Assembly: GCA_001004085.1 (NCBI GenBank)
Contig: LCQJ01000025.1
Coordinates: 1-11,624 of the forward strand
DNA: 11,624 nucleotides
Direction: 5' to 3'
Source of the DNA: Parcubacteria group bacterium GW2011_GWA2_50_10b
Lineage (GTDB): Bacteria > Patescibacteriota > Minisyncoccia > Phycocordibacterales > Zambryskibacteraceae
The position numbers and the translations under genes are program-made. This document shows, one piece after another, positions 1 through 7,377 of the stretch (position 1 is its first letter; each line of letters starts with the position of its first letter). Under the pieces are notes generated by a model. The model saw only the letters and a program-made list of their open reading frames with translations. It ran no database searches and was not told where the DNA came from.

Positions 1-156
1 CGCCTCAACTAATATACGGAACGCGAAGTTTTTGCCGGTAATAAAGGGGAAGAAAAGGCTCGGCCAGAACCCGCCGACTGCGACAATAAAAGGCACAAAC
101 AATGCTAAAAAGAGGGCGCAGAGCGCTCCCCAGCGCAGGTAATCGGTGTATTTCAT
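1..156 (-). CDS. N-terminus of O-antigen ligase/polymerase-like membrane protein (partial)
   Basis: The ATG is at 156-154 and the frame stays open for 52 codons to the left edge, so only the N-terminus is present. After a short cytoplasmic start (MKYTDYLRWG) there is one clear hydrophobic segment at about residues 9-30 (ALCALFLALFVPFIVAV), followed by an aromatic stretch containing FFPFITGKNFAFRILVE. I associate that pattern with the start of O-antigen ligase/polymerase (WaaL/Wzy-type) proteins in Patescibacteria; this is recalled family knowledge, not a search. These multi-pass proteins transfer or polymerise lipid-linked glycans on the outer side of the membrane. It begins 19 bases after the ABC exporter stop and has no strong Shine-Dalgarno site. 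The exporter-ligase order fits flipping followed by transfer. Another polytopic glycan enzyme is possible. Confidence 0.6.
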   Translation of the reverse strand, partial: MKYTDYLRWGALCALFLALFVPFIVAVGGFWPSLFFPFITGKNFAFRILVEA

Positions 157-175
157 ACCCGCAGAATATACCACA

Positions 176-1948
176 CTACGAGCCGTGCTGCATTTTATAG
201 AAATATGTCTTTGTATTTTTTAATAGTTCGGCAGGCGTGCCCTCCTCGACAATGCGCCCGCCGCCAAGGACCAGTATCCTGTCCGCGTCTGCAACTGTCG
301 ACGGCCTGTGCGCTATAATAAAGACGGTTACCGAGCCGCGAAGTTTATATATCGCTTCTTGTATAAGCTTTTCGGACTCGTGGTCGAGCGCGCTTGTCGC
401 CTCGTCGAGTATGAGGAGGGCTGGCTTGCCCGCAAGCGCGCGGGCTAAAACGATGCGCTGACGCTGACCGCCAGAGAGTAAAACTCCGCGATCTCCTACC
501 GTAGTTTGATATCCGTCGGGCAAACCAATTATAAAGTCGTGAATATTTGCCTGTTTGGCGGAGTCTATAATATCTTCCATCGTCAGCGATTCTTTATAAA
601 AGCGTATATTTTCCTCGATGGTGCTGTGTAGCAGAAATGCTTCCTGCGGAACATAACCGATGCTTTTACGCCACGCATCAAGCGCCATATCATCGAGCGG
701 CATACAGTTGATAATAAGCGCACCCGCGGTCGGTTTAAATAGACGGAGCAGCAGGTCGGCAACCGATGTTTTACCGGTACCAGACGGTCCGATGAGACCT
801 ACCGTTTCTCCCGCATTTACCTTAAAATCTATATTTTTAAGTACTTGCTTGTCTTCATTGTAAGCAAAAGATACGCCCTTAAACTCCAGCGTACCGTTAA
901 AAATAATCGGCTTTCCGCCCCTATTCGCCAACTCTCGATGCAGGTCGAGATGACGCTTAAACGCCGAGATGTTCTGTGCATACGGCAAAAACTCAGAGAT
1001 ACTTTGTATTGCGTTTTGTCCGGACTCCAGATAGGTAAAAATTTTTTGAATAAGGTACAGCGTAGCGCCGAAAGAAATAATGCTGAAACCAGGCGAACTG
1101 TACGTCAGCATAAAAAGTATCACCACCAATATGAGACTGACTGGCTGGAATAGGCTGCTGCTAACCGAGCGCACGAGTGCTTGGCGTATTGATAACGTGC
1201 GCAAAAGCCCAATCTGCCCGCTCCCTTTTTGAAGCGCGGATTCCTCTGCTCCGGAAGCCTTTATCGACTTCATGCCGATTATATGTTCGCTTAAGAATTG
1301 AGAAAATTGCTTCTCCGTAAGCGCTGTCCTCTCGGCGATACTCCTCGTGCGCCGCAACAGCGGACGCACCACAAAAAGCAACACCACGCCGCCGCCGAGA
1401 GTATAAAGTGTCATCAACGGTGATATATTGAGCGCCACCAGAAGATACATCAGGAAGCCGCTAAACGATTGGATAACCTGCCCGACGATGCCCAGCAGTC
1501 CGCCGGTACATTGGATGTCCCGCACCAGCGTGTTGTGCATAGTGCCTATCTTTTGTTTGAGCAGGAACGGCCAGGACGAATGCATGGTGCGGCGCAAAAC
1601 GTCTTCGCTTTCTTTGCCGAGAAAATCAGCTGCTATCCAGCCGCGGATGTAACCAAACACCACCACGGAAGCGGCGCGCAGGATAAAGAGTCCTAACATA
1701 AAGACAAGCAGGTAACGGAAACTGAAAGGAACATGCAGGAATGCGAAGAGCCACTGTATAGCTTTGGTAATAATGTCAGTCGCCTCGTTGGTACTGCCGG
1801 TAAAAAAGGAAACCAGCGGTATAGCGGTGTTTATCCCGATTCCTTCGAGAACAGCGCTCAAAAATCCGGAGGCTGCTAGCGCTAACAGATGCCAGCGATA
1901 CCGGCGGAATGTGCGCCAGATTGTTTTTATTGTTTCCAAGACAGACAT
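176..1948 (-). CDS. MsbA/PglK-like ABC exporter (lipid-linked glycan flippase candidate)
   Basis: This is a 590-residue half-transporter of normal family length: an N-terminal membrane domain (about residues 15-310, several hydrophobic helices) and a C-terminal ATPase. The ATPase has Walker A GPSGTGKT at 387-394, a Q-loop glutamine near 435, signature LSGGQRQR at 491-498, Walker B LLILDE at 511-516 and the switch histidine near 547, so it should be catalytically competent as a homodimer. Family members export lipids, peptides or drugs; PglK and WlaB flip undecaprenyl-linked oligosaccharides. The location, last but one in a sugar-biosynthesis cluster and just before an O-antigen-ligase-like gene, favours a lipid-linked glycan substrate, but that is inferred from context. 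The start is the ATG at 1948, eleven bases after the preceding stop, with no clear Shine-Dalgarno sequence. Confidence 0.85.
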   Translation of the reverse strand: MSVLETIKTIWRTFRRYRWHLLALAASGFLSAVLEGIGINTAIPLVSFFTGSTNEATDIITKAIQWLFAFLHVPFSFRYLLVFMLGLFILRAASVVVFGYIRGWIAADFLGKESEDVLRRTMHSSWPFLLKQKIGTMHNTLVRDIQCTGGLLGIVGQVIQSFSGFLMYLLVALNISPLMTLYTLGGGVVLLFVVRPLLRRTRSIAERTALTEKQFSQFLSEHIIGMKSIKASGAEESALQKGSGQIGLLRTLSIRQALVRSVSSSLFQPVSLILVVILFMLTYSSPGFSIISFGATLYLIQKIFTYLESGQNAIQSISEFLPYAQNISAFKRHLDLHRELANRGGKPIIFNGTLEFKGVSFAYNEDKQVLKNIDFKVNAGETVGLIGPSGTGKTSVADLLLRLFKPTAGALIINCMPLDDMALDAWRKSIGYVPQEAFLLHSTIEENIRFYKESLTMEDIIDSAKQANIHDFIIGLPDGYQTTVGDRGVLLSGGQRQRIVLARALAGKPALLILDEATSALDHESEKLIQEAIYKLRGSVTVFIIAHRPSTVADADRILVLGGGRIVEEGTPAELLKNTKTYFYKMQHGS

Positions 1949-1959
1949 AACAATGGCTA

Positions 1960-3324
1960 CTAGACCCCGGTCTCCAGCACATTACGCAGAGTTAGATAGT
2001 TATTATACTTCTTATCCATGCAATCTTTAAACTTGCCCCTGCTCATCGCATCCGCGATTTCTTTTACTCCCCCTGACACTGTGTGCGCGGTTTTAAACCC
2101 GACGTGCTTTTGTATCTTGTTGAAATTGACGCGGTAGTCGCGGCGGTCTTTAACGTTATTGAGCCACTCAATTTTTACACCTTTAAATTTTCCGGCGATA
2201 AGTTTAGCAATGGAAGCTATTGTGAAGTTGTCCTTTGTCGCCCCGACGTTGAATATCTCACCCTTTACTTTTTCGAGAGGTGCTCGGATCATCGCGATGC
2301 ATGCGCGCGCCGCGTCATCCACATGAAGTAGCGGGCGCCACTGCTCGCCGCCGTCCACAGTGATCTTCTTTTTTGTAAATGCGTGCGCCGTCATGATATT
2401 GACCACGAGATCAAAGCGCATCCGCAGCGAAAGGCCATACACCGTCCCGAAGCGCAAAATTACCGGATGGAAATGATCATTGGCGTTGCGCAGCAGTTCG
2501 CGCTCAGCATACAGTTTGCTCTTGGCATAAAGAGAGATCGGATTTAGCCTGCTGTTCTCGTTCAATAGCGATGCACTTACTCCGTAGACACTGCATGAAG
2601 AAGCAAAAACAAAACGCGAAATATGATAGTACTGGCAGGCATCTATAAGAAGCTTGGTGGCAAAGTGATTTTCTTCCATGGTTTGCAGCGGGTCGAGAGC
2701 GGATGCAGGGTCGCCCACGATGCCCGCTAAATGGATGACGTAGTCCGCCTGCGGCACCACTTTCATGAGTGTGCGGATATCGCCGACGTCCCCATTAACC
2801 AAGGAGAAGCGTTTATGCCGAAGTAGTTTGCGCACGCCTCCAGCCCCGAACGCAAGCTTGTCCAGCACGATGACGCGGTACCCTTCTTTCAGCAACCGGC
2901 AGCTGAGATGGGAGCCTATATATCCCGCCCCGCCGGTCACGAGCACGGTGGAAAGCGGATTTTCTTTTTGTTCTATAGAAAAAAGTGCGACCGGCCGCTG
3001 GAGTTTATCCAGTACGGGCACCTTGGCGATTATACCGGGGCCAAAAGATGTCTTTTCCTCCGCAAGTTTTTTGAGCTCAGAAAGCGGCGTACCCCGTGGA
3101 GCCGCGGTAAACGCCGTGTTCATGATAGAGCTTATGGACGCTTTCTTGTCCACTCCATTGAGTAGTGCTTGCTTAATATCAGAGAGAGTCAGCACCCCTA
3201 GCAGCTTCCCACGCGGCATGCAGACGAGACAAATAGTAATATCCTTTTTATACAAATCGCTAATAGCCCTGCTGATAGGGACCGAGGGGCTATAGATGAA
3301 GCGTTTAATTTTTTTTTCGAGCAT
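1960..3324 (-). CDS. CBS-domain pair fused to NAD-dependent sugar epimerase/reductase (SDR)
   Basis: The ATG at 3324 gives 454 residues; a TTG two codons upstream (3330) is an alternative. Residues about 1-120 look like two CBS repeats (GKLLGVLTLSDIKQALLNG near 39-57, a SIMNTAFTAAP linker, then a second half ending RPVALFSIEQ). Residues about 126-454 are an extended short-chain dehydrogenase: nucleotide-binding VLVTGGAGYIGSH near 127-139, HLAGIVGDPA near 198-207, FASSCSVYG near 240-248 and the catalytic YAKSK (Tyr about 266, Lys about 270). The Thr-Asp-Glu/Lys triad of 4,6-dehydratases is absent (SSCSVYG in its place), so I expect an epimerase or keto-sugar reductase, exact substrate unknown. 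CBS pairs usually bind adenine nucleotides and act as regulatory modules. A GAG-containing sequence sits about 8 bases before the ATG. The start overlaps the aminotransferase gene by 20 bases, suggesting translational coupling. Confidence 0.82.
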   Translation of the reverse strand: MLEKKIKRFIYSPSVPISRAISDLYKKDITICLVCMPRGKLLGVLTLSDIKQALLNGVDKKASISSIMNTAFTAAPRGTPLSELKKLAEEKTSFGPGIIAKVPVLDKLQRPVALFSIEQKENPLSTVLVTGGAGYIGSHLSCRLLKEGYRVIVLDKLAFGAGGVRKLLRHKRFSLVNGDVGDIRTLMKVVPQADYVIHLAGIVGDPASALDPLQTMEENHFATKLLIDACQYYHISRFVFASSCSVYGVSASLLNENSRLNPISLYAKSKLYAERELLRNANDHFHPVILRFGTVYGLSLRMRFDLVVNIMTAHAFTKKKITVDGGEQWRPLLHVDDAARACIAMIRAPLEKVKGEIFNVGATKDNFTIASIAKLIAGKFKGVKIEWLNNVKDRRDYRVNFNKIQKHVGFKTAHTVSGGVKEIADAMSRGKFKDCMDKKYNNYLTLRNVLETGV

Positions 3325-4438
3325 AGACAAACTCTTTGAACGTTTTGATAATGCGGTTCATGTCCACTTTCGTCAAATGCGCGTACATCGGCAACGAGAG
3401 TACGTTTTTTGCGACATGTTCAGTCACCGGAAGAGCATTCACAGAGTCATGGTGGGCTTTGTATGCGCGCATCCGGTGAAGCGGCGGATAGAAATATTTG
3501 CGGGTCATAATACCACGTGATGCGAAGAAGTCATGCAACGCGTCACGGGTATACCCGAGTACCGTAGGATCGATATAAACCGACAAATCTTTGTACGTGG
3601 TCTCTACTCCTTTGGGCACAGTTTGAAAGTGCAGTATCGGCTCGATTTTCTGCATCTGCACAGTAAGGTAGCGGGCGGCGGCGCGGCGGCGCTTGAGATT
3701 GGCAGGGAGTTTTTGAAGGGAACGTAGGCCCACTGCCGCGCTCAACTCCGGCATCCGTGCGCTCAAGCCCGCAAATAGTATGTCATTACTGCCGTCGTCG
3801 CCGTAGTTACGACCAAGCCGGACAAACTCCGCGAGTGCTTTGTTGTTGGTGGCCACTATACCGCCATCGCCGGTGGTGAGTGATTTTGTCGGACTGCAGC
3901 TAAAAACTTCAGCGTCGCCGAAGACGCCTATGTGTTTGCCGCCGAGTGTCGAGCCGAAGGCGTGTGCCGCGTCAAAGATAAGTTTGAGTTTGTGCTTGCG
4001 CGCCAGTGCGGAGAGTTTTGAAACGTCGGCCGGGATGCCAAAAACGTGTGTGGCAAGAATAGCGGAAGTTTTTTTAGTAATTAGCTTCTCCACCTGTTTA
4101 GTATCTATGGTGTAGGTCTTCGGATTTATATCCGCGAATACCGGAGTGAGACTATTCCACAAGAGAGGCAACGCCGAAGCGGAAAAGGTAAAGCTTGGCA
4201 CTATGACCTCGCCCTTGAGCCCGAGTCCTTTACACACGAGCATGAGCCCTGCCGTGCAGGAGGAAGTCGCTACACAGTATTTTACGCCGAGATATTTTGC
4301 AGTGCGCCTTTCGAACTCGCGCACATGACCTGCAGTGGTAAGCATGCCGCTTGCAATGGTCTTTTTAAACAGGGGCGCATACGCCGCAAAAGGCTCGAGT
4401 GTGGGGCGTGTTATGGGTAATGTTTTTTTCGAGGCCAT
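3305..4438 (-). CDS. DegT/DnrJ/EryC1-family PLP-dependent sugar aminotransferase
   Basis: The 377-residue length is typical of the family. It transfers an amino group, usually from glutamate, to a keto-sugar nucleotide. The PLP-binding region is clear: ATSSCTAGL near 57-65 for phosphate contacts, FDAAHAFGS with Asp156 contacting the pyridine nitrogen, and CSPTKSLTTGDGG, where Lys185 should form the internal aldimine. A C-terminal motif RKYFYPPLH also fits. Relatives include LegC and PseC of nonulosonate pathways, WecE, and perosamine synthases; residues alone do not settle which. With NeuC/NeuB downstream of it in the pathway, a LegC-like role making a 4-amino-4,6-dideoxy precursor is plausible, but no 4,6-dehydratase is visible. 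It starts one base after the methyltransferase stop, with AGGA about 11 bases before the ATG, one of the better ribosome sites in the window. Confidence 0.88.
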   Translation of the reverse strand: MASKKTLPITRPTLEPFAAYAPLFKKTIASGMLTTAGHVREFERRTAKYLGVKYCVATSSCTAGLMLVCKGLGLKGEVIVPSFTFSASALPLLWNSLTPVFADINPKTYTIDTKQVEKLITKKTSAILATHVFGIPADVSKLSALARKHKLKLIFDAAHAFGSTLGGKHIGVFGDAEVFSCSPTKSLTTGDGGIVATNNKALAEFVRLGRNYGDDGSNDILFAGLSARMPELSAAVGLRSLQKLPANLKRRRAAARYLTVQMQKIEPILHFQTVPKGVETTYKDLSVYIDPTVLGYTRDALHDFFASRGIMTRKYFYPPLHRMRAYKAHHDSVNALPVTEHVAKNVLSLPMYAHLTKVDMNRIIKTFKEFVYARKKN

Positions 4439-4439
4439 A

Positions 4440-5222
4440 TTACTTTTTCCTGAATACGAGAATTTTCAGCTGGGAATAATTGCCAGCGTTCGGCAAGAGA
4501 GCAAAGAAGTTGCCGAAGGCGCTGTTGTACCGGATGTCTTTACCTGCGGCGCGCGCAATAGCAGGGTACACGACGCGGGAGCCAAAGGTGTAGGTGCTAA
4601 GGAAGTTGTTTTCCTCTTGCAAAACAAGGCCCTCCGCGGCAAGGTGCTTTATCGTCTTTTCTTTATCAAGATGCAAATTGTGATACGCCGGATCTATAGC
4701 CGGCAAGCCGAGGTCGGAACGCGCGGCGTTGAGTTCGGCAAGTCCGTCGGTAAAAGACTCAACCAGCACCATACGTCCTCCCGCTTTGAGCGCCGCCGCC
4801 ATTCGTGCAAGGGCATCCTTCTGATCCTGCCATTCCATGAGATTGATAATGCAACGCTCAGTAAAGACAACATCGTACCTCTTTTTATCATCCAGCGTCA
4901 GCACGTCCTGATGTTTAAATTCTACAGTTCCGCGCATGCCTTTAGTAGGCTGCTTTTGGGCGAGTGCGAGCAGATCTTCGGAAAAATCAATACAAGTCAT
5001 CTTAACCGCTTTGGCGCGGGCGATTGCCACCGAACCGGCACCATTACCGCACCCGACCTCTAGACAACGATCTCCATTTTTTAGATACGAAATAATGTTG
5101 TCTATCTCACGCAGGCGTGTGACCTTGTCTGCCATGGTCGAAGTGGCATGCACGCCGTGCGCCTGCGCTTCTTTGTGGTAATGCTCTTTAACAAGCTTTT
5201 GGTATCCCCTGTTTTTTGCCAT
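4440..5222 (-). CDS. Class I SAM-dependent methyltransferase
   Basis: This 260-residue protein has a Rossmann-type methyltransferase core: motif I LEVGCGNGAG at about 54-63, the acidic residue after strand 2 (CIDFSEDLL near 77), and the motif IV/post-I region FKHQDVLTLDD then YDVVFTERCIINLMEW near 115-131, followed by LKAGGRMVLVE. No membrane segment or signal peptide is visible. The acceptor cannot be read from the sequence. Position between neuC and the aminotransferase argues for an O- or N-methyl group on the glycan made here, possibly the nonulosonate or a neighbouring sugar. The ATG lies 7 bases after the neuC stop, within AT-rich sequence and without a clear Shine-Dalgarno site. Unlike the zinc-ribbon methyltransferase at 7966-8836, it is intact. 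Confidence 0.85.
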   Translation of the reverse strand: MAKNRGYQKLVKEHYHKEAQAHGVHATSTMADKVTRLREIDNIISYLKNGDRCLEVGCGNGAGSVAIARAKAVKMTCIDFSEDLLALAQKQPTKGMRGTVEFKHQDVLTLDDKKRYDVVFTERCIINLMEWQDQKDALARMAAALKAGGRMVLVESFTDGLAELNAARSDLGLPAIDPAYHNLHLDKEKTIKHLAAEGLVLQEENNFLSTYTFGSRVVYPAIARAAGKDIRYNSAFGNFFALLPNAGNYSQLKILVFRKK

Positions 5223-5229
5223 ATATAAT

Positions 5230-6288
5230 TTAGTTAGTTTTGCGCCCCTTACGTCGACGCTTGAGTGCGCCCGACCAGATAATCGCTGTCGCTATTTTTT
5301 GCGCATCGTATGGTACAGAAATAACGCTCTTGGCCCGCTCACGGCCCGCTTGGCGGTTGCCGACGTCGACGGCCGGAGTCCCCAGCGCCGACAGTTCGAT
5401 AATGCCGGAGCTTGAGTTGCCCACGAGCGCATTGCTCTCTTTAAGAACGCTCATGTACACCGTGCGCGGAAGAGACGGGTAGAGGTGGAAACGAGGGCCT
5501 TTAAGCGATTTAATAGCGCGTATAAAAATCCGGCTGCCGGTATCGGTATTTGGGTACAGAAGTATTTTTTCATGTTCGGGGAATTTTTTGAGTGCCGATA
5601 GCGTTGCGGATATCTGGCGGGAGAGCGGCGCTCTGTCAAAAGCCACCGGATGCTGCAGGACCGTAAGCCACTCTCGTTTCGGATCAAGCTTCAACCTCTT
5701 TGCAAGAGCCGCGCGCAGAATCATTGGCGTGTATTTTAAAATATCCAAGGTTACGCTCCCCGCCTCGACAATGCGCCATTGCTCTTCCCCCATGGCGCGG
5801 ATTCGCACAGCGCTTTTGTGGGTACCGGGGAAATGCAGGTGTGCCATCTTGGTGATCGCGTGTCGCAGCGCCTCGTCTACGCCAGGACCGGTAACATCAC
5901 CACCATGTATGTGCGCAAGAGGAATATTAAGGTGCGCCGCAACTGTTGCCGCGGCAAATGCCTCGTCGCGATCGCCAAGAACAAGAATGCAATCCGGCTG
6001 CCGTTTCAGGCAGTACCTTTTTATTCCTTCAATTTCCTGCGCAAGAGAGGAGAGCATGTCGTTTTTCTGTGCGACCGGCACCGTACAGTCTATTTTGTAG
6101 CCGTCGCGCTCAATTTCACGCTTAGTGTAACCGTAGGCGCGCAAGGTGTGCGAGCCGGTCACGAGTAAACGCAACGAAAGGCGCGGATGCTCCGAAACAG
6201 CGTCCATGGTGGAGCGCAAAAGGCCGTACTCGGCCCGCGTACCGGTTATAACCAGTACGCTTTTTTTGGCTTTGTTACTTTTTTTCAT
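5230..6288 (-). CDS. neuC: NeuC/LegG-like hydrolysing UDP-GlcNAc 2-epimerase
   Basis: I chose the ATG at 6288 (MKKSNKAKKSVLVITGTRA), giving 352 residues. An upstream in-frame ATG at 6399 would add 37 residues that merely translate neuB in another frame. Family enzymes invert C2 of a UDP-HexNAc and hydrolyse the UDP bond, releasing a free ManNAc-type sugar for NeuB. Supporting motifs are TGTRAEYGLL near 15-24, LVLGDRDEAFAAA, HIHGGDVTGPGVDEALRHAITK, and the UDP-binding VGNSSSGIIELSALGTP. Substrate choice between UDP-GlcNAc (NeuC) and a 2,4-diacetamido-trideoxy sugar (LegG) is unresolved; the amino-sugar genes beside it favour LegG. The protein ends with a basic tail (ALKRRRKGRKTN) and seems to lack the final helix often seen in the family. 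It overlaps neuB by 14 bases. Confidence 0.87.
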   Translation of the reverse strand: MKKSNKAKKSVLVITGTRAEYGLLRSTMDAVSEHPRLSLRLLVTGSHTLRAYGYTKREIERDGYKIDCTVPVAQKNDMLSSLAQEIEGIKRYCLKRQPDCILVLGDRDEAFAAATVAAHLNIPLAHIHGGDVTGPGVDEALRHAITKMAHLHFPGTHKSAVRIRAMGEEQWRIVEAGSVTLDILKYTPMILRAALAKRLKLDPKREWLTVLQHPVAFDRAPLSRQISATLSALKKFPEHEKILLYPNTDTGSRIFIRAIKSLKGPRFHLYPSLPRTVYMSVLKESNALVGNSSSGIIELSALGTPAVDVGNRQAGRERAKSVISVPYDAQKIATAIIWSGALKRRRKGRKTN

Positions 6289-7333
6289 AGTCGCTGCTGC
6301 GTATAAACTCATCTTGTGCAATGTCGCGGCGGACGCGTTTGCCAACCATTGAAAAGTATGCCTTTGGCGGCAGGCCGCCCGCGGGACGTTTGATGGCAAG
6401 ATTTTCCCTGCTCAAGCGATCGCCTTTGCGTATTGGCCGCGCGGCCACGATGCTTTTGAGCACTAGCGGGATGTACTGTTTGGCGCTCTGCGCGATTGTT
6501 TTTACCGACGAGCCGAGGATGAGTTCAGCCTCTCGAATATCCCGGACGTATTCGGCGAAACCCTTGGGGTTGAGCGAGGCTTTATGGTCGGGCCCCGGCA
6601 TGTCGTTATCGAGCGTAAGATGCTTCTCCAACATAACCGCACCAAGCGCCACCGCCAGCATCGACGCTTGCGAACCTACCGTGTGGTCCGAAAAGCCCGG
6701 TAGTACGCCGAAGGCTTTCTGCATCGTGTTCATAGCGCGGAGGTTGGTTTCCGACAGTTTCGCCGGATAATCGGTAGTAGATTGGAAGACGACTATTTTT
6801 TTATTGCCTCGCTTACGGATTATCGCAACGGCTTCCTTCGTCTCTTGCATAGTACCCATGCCGGTCGATATAAGCATCGGTTTGCGCAGGCGCGCCGCAT
6901 AGTCAAGAAGAGGCAGATTGTCGAGGTCGGAGGAACCGAATTTAAATGCCGGTACTCCTATGTGCTCGAGCACGTCAACGCTCCGGAAGCCTCCGGCCGC
7001 TGTGGAGAAAAAGATAATGCCGCGCTTCTTTGCATATGCAGCGAGAGAGGCAAATTCCGCATCGCTGAGCGTTAGCCGCCGGAGCATCGCTATCTGCGAC
7101 CCGCTCACTCCAGTGTTGCGTTTTTGATACGCTGCCATCTTTCCTTTTTGCGTCACAACGTCTTCGGCGCGAAAAGTCTGGAACTTGACCGCGTCTGCAC
7201 CGGCCATTTTAGCGGCGTCTGCAAGTTTCTTTGCAAGCGAGAGCTTGCCGTTATGATTGACTCCAGCCTCGGCAATAACAAAAACCGGCCACCCCGGGCC
7301 GACGGTGCGTTTTCCTATTTGCAATGTTTGCAT
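6275..7333 (-). CDS. neuB: NeuB-family nonulosonic acid synthase
   Basis: The ATG at 7333 (MQTLQIGKRTVGPGWP) gives 352 residues, the usual size; an upstream start at 7474 would run through the end of neuA and is rejected. The enzyme condenses phosphoenolpyruvate with ManNAc or a 2,4-diacetamido-trideoxy-mannose to give the nine-carbon acid. Seen in order: VIAEAGVNHNG near 18-28, VKFQTF, FKFGSSDLDN, LISTGMGTMQE, FSDHTVG and EKHLTLDNDMPGPDHKASL, then a C-terminal antifreeze-like SAF domain from about residue 280 (VAARPIRKGDRLSRENLAIKRP). The usual H-C-T before the YP motif reads F-Q-S-T here (VVFQSTTDYP), a possible variant. Neu5Ac, legionaminic or pseudaminic specificity cannot be told from this alone; company with a NeuC homologue points to Neu/Leg rather than Pse. 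It follows neuA by 44 bases. Confidence 0.9.
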   Translation of the reverse strand: MQTLQIGKRTVGPGWPVFVIAEAGVNHNGKLSLAKKLADAAKMAGADAVKFQTFRAEDVVTQKGKMAAYQKRNTGVSGSQIAMLRRLTLSDAEFASLAAYAKKRGIIFFSTAAGGFRSVDVLEHIGVPAFKFGSSDLDNLPLLDYAARLRKPMLISTGMGTMQETKEAVAIIRKRGNKKIVVFQSTTDYPAKLSETNLRAMNTMQKAFGVLPGFSDHTVGSQASMLAVALGAVMLEKHLTLDNDMPGPDHKASLNPKGFAEYVRDIREAELILGSSVKTIAQSAKQYIPLVLKSIVAARPIRKGDRLSRENLAIKRPAGGLPPKAYFSMVGKRVRRDIAQDEFIRSSDYEKK

Positions 7334-7347
7334 AGGTTTCGACCTAT
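7331..7347 (-). promoter_or_regulatory. Small hairpin over the neuB start codon
   Basis: On the coding strand ATAGGT (7347-7342), loop CGAA, then ACCTAT (7337-7332) form a perfect 6-bp stem whose right arm includes the first two bases of the neuB ATG (7333-7331). It could mask the start codon, but the stem is short and AU-rich, so any effect would be modest. It sits in the longest intergenic gap between intact reading frames in the window. Confidence 0.25.
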
Positions 7348-7351
7348 TATA
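7346..7351 (-). promoter_or_regulatory. Possible -10 box (TATAAT) just upstream of neuB
   Basis: The minus strand carries a perfect TATAAT at 7351-7346, in the 44-base gap between neuA and neuB. No good -35 hexamer is visible 16-18 bases upstream (the best is TAACTT). Initiation about 7 bases downstream would leave a leader of only about six bases before the neuB ATG, close to a leaderless mRNA. A chance match in AT-rich sequence is quite possible. Confidence 0.25.
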
Positions 7352-7377
7352 ACCACAGAATAGATAAAAAGTTACCT

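Noticed and set aside
4335..5063. Plus-strand open frame of 242 codons opposite the methyltransferase and aminotransferase start
   Set aside because: It is antisense to two clear genes, spans their boundary and has no family features.
6289..6399. Longer N-terminus for NeuC
   Set aside because: The extra 37 residues are a second-frame reading of neuB and do not resemble the family; homology starts right after the ATG at 6288.
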